DNA from: Pseudomonas sp. KBW05
Lineage (GTDB): Bacteria; Pseudomonadota; Gammaproteobacteria; Pseudomonadales; Pseudomonadaceae
Assembly (NCBI RefSeq): GCF_003852405.1
Contig: NZ_QAJM01000019.1
Coordinates: forward strand, 1 to 64,000
Reading direction: 5' to 3'
Length of the DNA stretch: 64,000 bases
A program made the position numbers and the translations under genes. This document shows, piece by piece, positions 31,230-38,430 of this stretch (the stretch's first letter is position 1; each line of letters opens with the position of its first letter). The notes under the pieces are model-generated. The model did not search any database and was not told the DNA's origin. It worked only from the letters and a program-made list of their open reading frames with translations.

Positions 31230-31624
31230 TGTGGTGTTCCTTCCCTATCAAATTCATATGGATTGCAGAGTGCAGTGTCAGCCATCGAGCCCGACCGTCA
31301 AGGCCTGGCACCCCTGACCATAACCACGAAGTTCGGGGTTATAGATGCTTGAAACGGGGATTGGTTCGACCTGACAGATGCTGAATGCACGCTTAACGCC
31401 GAGACTTGGCGTAAGACGGGGCAAAACTAGCACAGAGACGGGGAAATATCCGCTTCTACCTACCCATTTGGTCAGCTTTATCGCTCTAAACCGTGAAAAA
31501 AAGGAATATGCCCCGTCGGAGAGTGCCAAAACGGCCTTCGGAGCACGTCTTGCCCAATGGGTGCGGTACACTGGGCGACTTTTCGGGGAGGCCAACCGCT
31601 CCCCTTCAACCAGCCGAGAAGCCT
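31230..31624. other. Divergent intergenic region hupN/yejK
   Basis: A 395-base region with no convincing gene, repeat or terminator. It must hold both promoters. An in-frame extension of yejK to 31493 has no ribosome binding site and was not used. No clear operator was recognised. Confidence 0.6.
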
Positions 31625-32629
31625 ATGCCGATCCGTCATTGCATCGTCCACCTGATCGACAAAAAACCCGACGGCACCCCCGCAGTTCTCCACGCCCGTG
31701 ATTCGGAACTGTCCGAATCGGCCGCCATCGAGAACATGCTTGCCGACCTCAACGAGAGCTACAACGCCAAGCAAGGCAAGGCCTGGGGTTTCTTCCATGC
31801 CGAGTCCGGTGCGCACCCGTTCAGTGGCTGGTTGAAGGAATATTTCGACGGTGGCCAGGATTTCACCACCTTCAGCCGCACCGCCGTCGAGCATCTGCAA
31901 AAGCTGATGGAAGAGTCCAACCTCTCCACCGGCGGCCACGTGCTGTTTGCCCACTACCAACAAGGCATGACCGACTACCTGGCCATCGCCCTGCTGCACC
32001 ACAGCGAAGGCGTGGCGGTGACCGACGAGCTGGACGTGACCCCGTCGCGCCACCTGGACCTCGGCCAATTGCACCTGGCGGCGCGCATCAACGTCTCCGA
32101 GTGGCAGAACAACAAGCAGTCCAAGCAGTACATCTCGTTTATCAAAGGCAAGAACGGCAAGAAGGTCTCGGAGTACTTCCGCGACTTTATCGGCTGCCAG
32201 GAAGGTGTCGACGGCCCGGGCGAGACCCGCACCCTGCTCAAGGCGTTCAGTGACTTCGTTGAAAGCGAAGACCTGCCGGACGAATCCGCCCGCGAAAAAA
32301 CCAAGACCCTGGTGGACTACGCCAGCAGCCAGGCCAAGCTCGGCGAACCGATGGGCCTGGAAGAACTGTCGGGGTTGATCGATGAAGATCGGCCTAAGGC
32401 GTTCTATGACCACATCCGCAACAAGGACTACGGCCTGTCGCCGGAAATTCCCGCGGATAAACGCACCCTCAACCAGTTCCGCCGCTTCACCGGTCGCGCC
32501 GAAGGCTTGTCCATCAGTTTTGAAGCGCACCTGCTGGGCGACAAGATCGAATATGACGAAGCCGCTGGCACCTTGATCATCAAGGGCCTGCCGACCCAAC
32601 TGACCGACCAGCTCAAGCGCCGCAACTGA
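31625..32629 (+). CDS. yejK: Nucleoid-associated protein YejK/NdpA
   Basis: A 334-residue member of the YejK/NdpA family, with the ATG at 31625 after a GCCGAGAAG stretch. The start [17 protein letters not shown] and the segment [30 protein letters not shown] are typical. It is a nucleoid-associated protein of uncertain role. Together with hupN it makes a small cluster of DNA-packaging genes. Its stop overlaps the start of the glutaredoxin gene (TGATG). Confidence 0.92.
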   Translation: MPIRHCIVHLIDKKPDGTPAVLHARDSELSESAAIENMLADLNESYNAKQGKAWGFFHAESGAHPFSGWLKEYFDGGQDFTTFSRTAVEHLQKLMEESNLSTGGHVLFAHYQQGMTDYLAIALLHHSEGVAVTDELDVTPSRHLDLGQLHLAARINVSEWQNNKQSKQYISFIKGKNGKKVSEYFRDFIGCQEGVDGPGETRTLLKAFSDFVESEDLPDESAREKTKTLVDYASSQAKLGEPMGLEELSGLIDEDRPKAFYDHIRNKDYGLSPEIPADKRTLNQFRRFTGRAEGLSISFEAHLLGDKIEYDEAAGTLIIKGLPTQLTDQLKRRN

Positions 32630-32979
32630 TGCTCGGCGGGGTCTTTAAAAAAGTCCTGCTGGTGTTGCTGGTCGTGGTGGTGATCCAGAACTGGGGCAAG
32701 ATCGAGCGGGTGTTCAACCCGTCGCAGGTGGTTTCGGAGCAAACCCGGGCGTCGGCGCGGGTGGTGCTGTATTCCACCGAGTGGTGCGGGTACTGCAAGC
32801 AGATCCACCGCTTCCTCGATCAGAAGGGTATTCCGTACCAGGCGTTCGATATCGACAAGGACGCCCAGGCGCGCAAGGCGTATGAGGCGTTGGGCGGTGG
32901 CGGGATTCCGTTTGTGGATGTGAACGGCACGCTGATCCGGGAATTCAGCCCGGAAAAAATCACGGCGGCGCTGAAGTAA
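32629..32979 (+). CDS. Membrane-anchored glutaredoxin-like protein
   Basis: A 116-residue protein with an N-terminal hydrophobic segment (residues about 8-20, VLLVLLVVVVIQ), a short linker, then a glutaredoxin fold with active site CGYC at 53-56 and the cis-Pro GGGIPFVDV. It is likely anchored in the inner membrane; which side the thiol site faces is not settled by sequence (few flanking charges: KK before the segment suggests the C-terminus outside). Translated from the yejK stop, so co-expressed with it. Confidence 0.85.
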   Translation: MLGGVFKKVLLVLLVVVVIQNWGKIERVFNPSQVVSEQTRASARVVLYSTEWCGYCKQIHRFLDQKGIPYQAFDIDKDAQARKAYEALGGGGIPFVDVNGTLIREFSPEKITAALK

Positions 32980-33957
32980 TCAGCGCACCACGATCATTCG
33001 CCCCAGCACATGGTGCTGCTCGAAGCCCAGCACCGCCTGCAACGCATTCAGCACTGCCTGCGGGTCTTTGCTCGGGAAGCTGCCACTGACGCGCTTGGCG
33101 CCCATGGCGTCGTTGAGCAACAGGATGCGACCCGGGTAGTAACGCTCCAGGTCCTTGACCACATCGGCCAATGGCGCCTTGTAATAGTTGAGCCAACCGT
33201 CGCGCCAGGCCAGGCGCGATTCGCTGTCTACCGGGTGCATAGCATCGGCCACACCCTCGGCGTAGGCCACTTGCTGCCCGGCGGTAAGAATCTGCTGCTG
33301 GCCCTGTTTGGACGGCGTCACGCCGACCCGACCCGACAACACCGTCACCTGCGCCCCCGCAGGTTGCAGGCGCACTTCGAATTGTGTGCCCAGCACCCGC
33401 GCTTCACCGCTGCCGGCCTGCACCACAAAAGACTCACCCGTATGGGTCACGCTGAAAAAACCCGCGCCACGGCGCAGTTGGATCTGGCGCTCGCCATGGC
33501 TGAAATCCACGGCAATCGCACTGTCGGCGTCGAGGGTGACTTGGGAATTGTCGGCCAGGGTGACAGTCTTCACCTCCCCCGGCGCGCTCACATAATCGGC
33601 GCCAAAGTCATCGACCCAGCGCGAGGGCTGCCAACCCGCGCCCATGCACACCATCAACAGCAGGCACGCCGCCATCGCCAGGGCGCCGGACCAGCGCACC
33701 GCCCGTGAACGCCTGGAGGTGTTCATCGCATTCAGGTAACCCTGCAACGCCAACGCCTCTTCGTCCGCGAGTTTTCGCGCAGGCACTTCACTCAATTCCC
33801 ACAGCACCTGGGCCTTCGAATAGGCCTCGACGTGGGCCGGGTCGGCGCGCAGCCAGTGGCTGAACGTGGCCTGGTCGCCGCTGCTGGGTTGGTCGTGCAA
33901 CAGGCTCAGCCAGGCCAGCGCGGCGTGTTCCTGGTCGGGCGTGGGGGTGCGGTTCAC
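32980..33957 (-). CDS. FecR-family anti-sigma/sigma-regulator
   Basis: A 325-residue FecR-type regulator. The N-terminal DUF4880 part (WLSLLHDQPSSGDQATFSHWL) sits in the cytoplasm, a membrane segment spans about 90-109, and the periplasmic FecR domain (LADNSQVTLDADSAI, DGWLNYYKAPLADVV) follows, ending in an STN-like segment. It starts with GTG overlapping the sigma stop (GTGA). It should hold the neighbouring ECF sigma in check until an outer-membrane receptor signals. No such receptor is encoded next to it. Confidence 0.9.
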   Translation of the reverse strand: MNRTPTPDQEHAALAWLSLLHDQPSSGDQATFSHWLRADPAHVEAYSKAQVLWELSEVPARKLADEEALALQGYLNAMNTSRRSRAVRWSGALAMAACLLLMVCMGAGWQPSRWVDDFGADYVSAPGEVKTVTLADNSQVTLDADSAIAVDFSHGERQIQLRRGAGFFSVTHTGESFVVQAGSGEARVLGTQFEVRLQPAGAQVTVLSGRVGVTPSKQGQQQILTAGQQVAYAEGVADAMHPVDSESRLAWRDGWLNYYKAPLADVVKDLERYYPGRILLLNDAMGAKRVSGSFPSKDPQAVLNALQAVLGFEQHHVLGRMIVVR

Positions 33958-34532
33958 GGTGCTTTCCCTGGCGTGCGTGGGGGTGATGGCTCACGAAGGC
34001 TGGCTTTGCAGGCTTCGAGGGCACGCATCATATGTTTTTCCACGGCACTTTGGGACAGGCCCATGGCCTTGGCGATTTCCGCGTACTTGCGGCCATGGAT
34101 GCGGTTGAGCAGGAAAATCTGCCGGGTGCGCTCCGGCAAGCTGCGCAACGCAGCTTCGACATGGCGCAAATCATTGCCCGCCTCCAACGCCGCCTGGGGT
34201 TCGGACCCCTGATTGTCTTGCTGTTCCGGCAGCCAACCCTCGCTGCTACGCACCCGCGCGCCTTCGCTGCGCAAGTGATCGATGGCGATATTGCCGGCGC
34301 AGCGCAGCAGGTAGGTGCTGAGCTCCTCGACCTGCACCAGCGGGCGACGCCAGAAGCGCAGGAACAAATCCTGCACCAGGTCGGCGGCCGTGGCGCGGCA
34401 GCCTACGCGCCGATTGACCAGGGCTTCCATCTGCGAACGCTGCGAGAGAAACACCTGTAGGAAATGCGCACGCCCACCCGCTGATTCAGCGCGCTGGCTG
34501 TCCTCGGACTCCGGTGGGGTGCTGATCATCAT
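33954..34532 (-). CDS. ECF sigma factor, FecI family
   Basis: A 192-residue ECF sigma with region 2 (DLVQDLFLRFWRRP) and region 4 (LPERTRQIFLLNRIHGRKYAEIAKAMGLSQSAVEKHM). It is 9 bases after the DUF3325 gene and overlaps the FecR gene. It is thus the fourth gene of a leftward operon that begins with DUF3649 and PepSY genes, an unusual position for a FecI-type sigma. Confidence 0.9.
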   Translation of the reverse strand: MMISTPPESEDSQRAESAGGRAHFLQVFLSQRSQMEALVNRRVGCRATAADLVQDLFLRFWRRPLVQVEELSTYLLRCAGNIAIDHLRSEGARVRSSEGWLPEQQDNQGSEPQAALEAGNDLRHVEAALRSLPERTRQIFLLNRIHGRKYAEIAKAMGLSQSAVEKHMMRALEACKASLREPSPPRTPGKAP

Positions 34533-34541
34533 GGGCGCTGC

Positions 34542-34868
34542 TCAGAGAGTGGCGAAAGCAGCGACGGGGCTGGCCAGTAGGCCGACACCCGCCAGGATCA
34601 AGGCCAACCGTGGTCGATAAGGCAACAGCAACACCAGCAGCAACGCGCTGAGCATCAGCACGGCACACCAGTCCACCAGGCCCCGGCTCCAACCGCCGAG
34701 CACCACGGCGGGCCAGATCGACAACGTCAGCAGCAACCACCCCGCTACGCGCAACCCCAGGCGCCGACGGGGCGACGGTTTGCTGTGCAGCAGCTCACCG
34801 TGGTGACGGTCGGTGGACAGGCACAGCGCGGTAAACCCGGCGTAACACATCAAGAGTGCGAGCAACAT
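34542..34868 (-). CDS. DUF3325 family membrane protein
   Basis: A 108-residue protein with three to four hydrophobic segments (1-18, 43-57, 62-84, 88-107) and a conserved-looking CLSTDRHHGE stretch. It starts right after the PepSY stop. DUF3325 proteins typically accompany PepSY and DUF3649 genes in iron-uptake loci; the molecular role is unknown. Confidence 0.83.
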   Translation of the reverse strand: MLLALLMCYAGFTALCLSTDRHHGELLHSKPSPRRRLGLRVAGWLLLTLSIWPAVVLGGWSRGLVDWCAVLMLSALLLVLLLPYRPRLALILAGVGLLASPVAAFATL

Positions 34869-36443
34869 TCAGTTCGCCTCCTGCTTGAGGGTCAACGGCC
34901 GCGCGCGCTCAGCCTTGGCTTGCGGCGCCACGCGGTGCTGCATCTTCCAGGCTGCCCAGGCGAGGAACACGCCACTCGCCAGGCAGGTCAGGTCGAAGCC
35001 AGCCATGGCCCAGTCGCCCGTCGTCAATGAAACGCCCAGGTGGTGCGAGGTGGTCAGCGCATTCAGCAGAGGAATCGCGGCAAACAGCAGTGCGCCCACA
35101 CTCAATTGCTCGACCCAGCCCTGGCGGCCACGGCGCAGGATCGCGTGCAGCAGGCTCAAGCCCCAGGCGATAAAGAAGGTTTGCACTTCCCAGCCCGAGC
35201 GCTCGGCGATGCTCACCGGCAACAGGCGGTTGGCCCAGAAGAACGCAGCAATGGCGATTATCAGCCCGGACATGCTGGCGATGTTCAGCACTTCCACCAG
35301 GCGCAGTTCAAACGGCATCACGCCGCTCTTGGCGTGCTTGAGCTGGCGCTTGCCGAGCCAGATCACCAGCCCGGTGCCGATCATCGCCGTGCCCGCCAGG
35401 CCGCAGATAAAGTACAGCCAGCGCAGCACCGGGCCGGCGAAATGGCCCATGTGCAGGCCATAGAAACTGCCACCGATAATCGCCGGTAGCGATTGCCCGT
35501 CACTGCTGCGCAGCAGTTCGCCGGTGGTGCCGTTGAACGACAGGATGCTGTCGAATTCATGCACCACGTTGTCGGAACTGGCGCGGAACACATTGACCGA
35601 GGCATTCACATCGCTGGGGTTGTTCACCCCCAGTCGGCCTACGTGGCCACCGTCCCACTGCGCCCGTGCCTGCTCGTACATTGGCAACAGCGGCAGCAAT
35701 TGGCCCGGTTGTCCCAGCGCCGGCGCGTTATTAGTGGCAGGGAACACTTCGTTGAAAAAAGCGCGGGTATCGCCGCTGTAGGAGGCGAGGATCGGCGCCG
35801 GCATCACCATGCTCATGAAAATCACCAGGCTGCTGTAGGTGATCATCAAATGGAACGGCAACACCAGCACGCCCACCGCGTTATGCCCATCGAGCCAGGA
35901 GCGCTGGCCTTTGCGGGGGCGGAAGGTGAAGAAGTCCTTGAAGATTTTCTTGTGGGTGATGATCCCGGTGATCAACGCGACAAACATCACCATCGCGGCG
36001 ATGGTGGACAGCCAGCGGCCCCAAGGGTGGGGCATTTGCAGTTGGAAGTGGAAGCGATAGAAGAAGTCGCCGCCCATGCTTTCGCGGGCCTGCACGTCCT
36101 GGCCGGTGACCGGATCGAGGGTTTTCTGGCTGAAATTGCCGCGCCGGCCGGGGTCGAGCTTGTCTTGCCACATCACCGACAAGGCCGGGTCGCGCTCGTC
36201 CGGCAGGTTGATAAACCAACGCGCGGCCTTCGGCGCCGTTTGCTGCAGGTAGGTTTGCGCGACGCTCAGGCTGCGTGCGTTGTCCAGTGGATAGGCCTGC
36301 ACTTCGGGCTGCATCCAGTGGCTGATTTCTTCCTTGAAATACGCCAAGGTGCCCGTCAGGAAAATCGCAAACAACAGCCAGCCAAAGATCAGCCCGCTCC
36401 AGGTGTGCAACCAGGCCATGGCCTGGCGAAAGCCCTCTTTCAT
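34869..36443 (-). CDS. PepSY-associated TM protein (siderophore-linked reductase-like)
   Basis: A 524-residue inner-membrane protein starting MKEGFRQAMAWLHTWSGLIFGW. The family has four or more membrane segments with paired His residues for heme (H13 and HNAVGVLVLPFH near the second pair) and PepSY periplasmic regions. Related proteins (FpvG, FoxB) reduce ferric siderophores in the periplasm. It overlaps the upstream DUF3649 gene by ATGA. Likely iron release or reduction partner for an unidentified siderophore; the receptor is not in this locus. Confidence 0.88.
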   Translation of the reverse strand: MKEGFRQAMAWLHTWSGLIFGWLLFAIFLTGTLAYFKEEISHWMQPEVQAYPLDNARSLSVAQTYLQQTAPKAARWFINLPDERDPALSVMWQDKLDPGRRGNFSQKTLDPVTGQDVQARESMGGDFFYRFHFQLQMPHPWGRWLSTIAAMVMFVALITGIITHKKIFKDFFTFRPRKGQRSWLDGHNAVGVLVLPFHLMITYSSLVIFMSMVMPAPILASYSGDTRAFFNEVFPATNNAPALGQPGQLLPLLPMYEQARAQWDGGHVGRLGVNNPSDVNASVNVFRASSDNVVHEFDSILSFNGTTGELLRSSDGQSLPAIIGGSFYGLHMGHFAGPVLRWLYFICGLAGTAMIGTGLVIWLGKRQLKHAKSGVMPFELRLVEVLNIASMSGLIIAIAAFFWANRLLPVSIAERSGWEVQTFFIAWGLSLLHAILRRGRQGWVEQLSVGALLFAAIPLLNALTTSHHLGVSLTTGDWAMAGFDLTCLASGVFLAWAAWKMQHRVAPQAKAERARPLTLKQEAN

Positions 36444-36742
36444 GTGCGCACCATCCACAAGCCCACACCCGCCAGGGTGGCAAACGCCGCGCTCGGCAAC
36501 ATCACGCCAAACCAGGCACGCCAGGCCGTACGGCAGGCAAAGCACCAGAGCACCGCCAGCAGATAGAACACAAACGAACTCATCATCCCGGTGATCACCG
36601 CGTCGGCGCGGGACGTGGGCAGCCACAGCGCCAGGCAGATAGCGGCCAGGGAGGCCATCAGGTAGCCGCCGACCACAGCCGCGAGCACCCGTGATGTCAC
36701 GGCGAGACGGTAAGCAACGGGAAGTGAGGTTTTGCTTTTCAT
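36440..36742 (-). CDS. DUF3649 family membrane protein
   Basis: A 100-residue protein beginning MKSKTSLPVAYRLAVTSRVLA with three hydrophobic segments. No good purine-rich site precedes the ATG at 36742, and the in-frame TTG at 36772 is not better supported, so the start is uncertain. It is the first gene of the leftward iron operon and lies 32 bases from the Fur box. Confidence 0.78.
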   Translation of the reverse strand: MKSKTSLPVAYRLAVTSRVLAAVVGGYLMASLAAICLALWLPTSRADAVITGMMSSFVFYLLAVLWCFACRTAWRAWFGVMLPSAAFATLAGVGLWMVRT

Positions 36743-36773
36743 GCAGGAGGCGCCAGGTTCATCAGCGCGCAAT

Positions 36774-36792
36774 ATTAATGATAAATATTCTC
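36774..36792. promoter_or_regulatory. Fur box between the two ECF loci
   Basis: ATTAATGATAAATATTCTC matches the 19-base consensus GATAATGATAATCATTATC at 14 positions by eye, with a run of nine consecutive matches. It lies between the divergent DUF3649 operon and fecI, so iron-loaded Fur probably represses both. Confidence 0.75.
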
Positions 36793-36886
36793 ATAAGCAA
36801 AACAGAACGGATGAAACACCGCTGCTGGCGGATTGCCGAACCGTATCGGTCCGCCTACAATGCGAACAATTCTTGTTCTCTAAAGC

Positions 36887-37402
36887 ATGCGAAATGCTTG
36901 TGGAGTGATTGCGTTGCAGCCGTCCAACACCGTCGAAGTTCTGTACAACGACCATCACCACTGGCTCACCGGCTGGTTGCGACGCAAGCTCGGCTGCCCG
37001 GAAAGCGCTGCCGACCTGGCGCAAGACACCTTCATCCGCGTGCTCACCGCCCGTGAAACGCCGACGTTGATCGAACCCCGCGCCTTCCTTACCACCGTGG
37101 CCAAGCGCGTGCTGTTCAACTTCTACCGCCGCCAGGACATGGAGCGCGCCTACCTCGACGCCCTCGCGCAGATGCCCGAACACGTGGCGCCCTCGGAAGA
37201 AGAACGCGCCATCATCCTGCAAACCCTGGTCGAGCTGGACCAATTGCTCGACGGCTTGCCCACCCAAGTCAAACGCGCCTTCCTGCTGGCCCAGCTCGAT
37301 GGCCTGACCTACGCGCAAATCGGCGCGGAATTGGGCATCTCCATCGCCACCGTCAAACGCCACCTGAATAAAGCGGCCATGCGCTGCTACTTTGCCCTAT
37401 GA
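36887..37402 (+). CDS. fecI: ECF sigma factor FecI
   Basis: A 171-residue ECF sigma with region 2 (SAADLAQDTFIRVLTA) and region 4 (LPTQVKRAFLLAQLDGLTYAQIGAELGISIATVKRHL). The start may be internal: GTGGAG lies 9 bases before a TTG at 36914, giving 162 residues, more usual for the family. It overlaps fecR by ATGA and directs transcription of fecA when ferric citrate is present. Confidence 0.92.
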   Translation: MRNACGVIALQPSNTVEVLYNDHHHWLTGWLRRKLGCPESAADLAQDTFIRVLTARETPTLIEPRAFLTTVAKRVLFNFYRRQDMERAYLDALAQMPEHVAPSEEERAIILQTLVELDQLLDGLPTQVKRAFLLAQLDGLTYAQIGAELGISIATVKRHLNKAAMRCYFAL

Positions 37403-38340
37403 GTTTCTCCACTCAAGTCGCCGAACAAGCCGTGCATTGGCTGATGGAAATGCAGCAAGGCAGCCTCAACCCGCGCCAGCACGCGGCGTGGCAGCACTGG
37501 CTGAATGCCCACAGTGAACACCAGCGCGCCTGGGACCATATGCAACGCGTCAACCAGCGCCTGCGCGGCATGCCCTCGCCCCTGGCCCATGCGGCGTTGA
37601 ACGCGCCAACCTCCACCAGCCGGCGCCAGGCCCTCAAACTGCTGCTGATTCTCGGCGCCGGTTCGGCCGCGGCCTGGAGCCTGCGCCAGCAACATATCCT
37701 GCCGCCGCTGACCGCCGACTACCGCAGCCCGGTGGGCCAACGGCGCAAGGTGCAACTGGCCGACGGCAGCCAGTTGCACCTCAACACCGGCAGCGCGGTG
37801 GATGTGCACTTCGACGGCCAGCAACGCCTGATCCGCCTGCTCGAAGGCGAGATCCTGCTGACCGGCGTCAAAGGTCCTGCACCGCTCAAGGTCTTGACCG
37901 GCCAAGGTCTGCTCAGCAGCCAGGCTGCACGCCTGAATGTGCGCCAGTTCAACGACCATACCCAGTTGGCGGTCCTCGACGGCCACGTTGACGTGATGCC
38001 CAACACCTACAGCGGCCTGCCGCTGACCGTCGACGCCGCGCACCAGGTCAACTTCACCCGCAAAGGCTGGGACACCCCGCGCGCCACCGACGCCAACAGC
38101 GGCGCCTGGGCCGATGGCATGTTGGTCGCAGCCCACATGCGCCTGGAAGATTTCCTCAGCGAACTGGGCCGTTATCGCCGTGGCCAGCTCAATTGCGACC
38201 CACAAGTCGCCAACCTGTTGATCTCCGGCAGCTACCCACTGGACGACAGCGAGCGCATCCTCGACCTGCTCACCGTGAGCTTGCCGGTCAAGGTGCGGCG
38301 CTTTACCCGCTATTGGGTGACCGTCGAGGCCCGCGCCTGA
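37399..38340 (+). CDS. fecR: Anti-sigma/sigma regulator FecR
   Basis: A 313-residue regulator with an N-terminal cytoplasmic part, a membrane segment (about 79-96) preceded by twin arginines (SRRQALKLLLILGAG), and a periplasmic FecR domain. E. coli FecR was shown to depend on Tat, and this RR motif fits that. It senses FecA's signalling domain and activates FecI. The fecA gene follows after 90 bases with a hairpin. Confidence 0.92.
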   Translation: MSFSTQVAEQAVHWLMEMQQGSLNPRQHAAWQHWLNAHSEHQRAWDHMQRVNQRLRGMPSPLAHAALNAPTSTSRRQALKLLLILGAGSAAAWSLRQQHILPPLTADYRSPVGQRRKVQLADGSQLHLNTGSAVDVHFDGQQRLIRLLEGEILLTGVKGPAPLKVLTGQGLLSSQAARLNVRQFNDHTQLAVLDGHVDVMPNTYSGLPLTVDAAHQVNFTRKGWDTPRATDANSGAWADGMLVAAHMRLEDFLSELGRYRRGQLNCDPQVANLLISGSYPLDDSERILDLLTVSLPVKVRRFTRYWVTVEARA

Positions 38341-38386
38341 GATTATTTTCAAACCTTGTGAGCCGTTTTCCACACCTCGCGTGACA

Positions 38387-38418
38387 GAGAAGGAAAGCCA
38401 CCTTGATCCTTCCTTCTC
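38387..38418 (+). promoter_or_regulatory. Hairpin in the fecR-fecA gap
   Basis: GAGAAGGAA (38387-38395) and TTCCTTCTC (38410-38418) form a 9-base stem with a 14-base loop. It ends 12 bases before the fecA ATG, its right arm abutting the AGGA ribosome site. It could lower read-through from fecIR into fecA, leaving fecA mostly to a FecI promoter, or affect translation. Confidence 0.55.
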
Positions 38419-38430
38419 AGGACGCTCTTC

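Noticed and set aside
31551-31580. TTGCCC and TACACT as a promoter for yejK
   Set aside because: The two boxes are only 11 bases apart, too close for a sigma-70 promoter.
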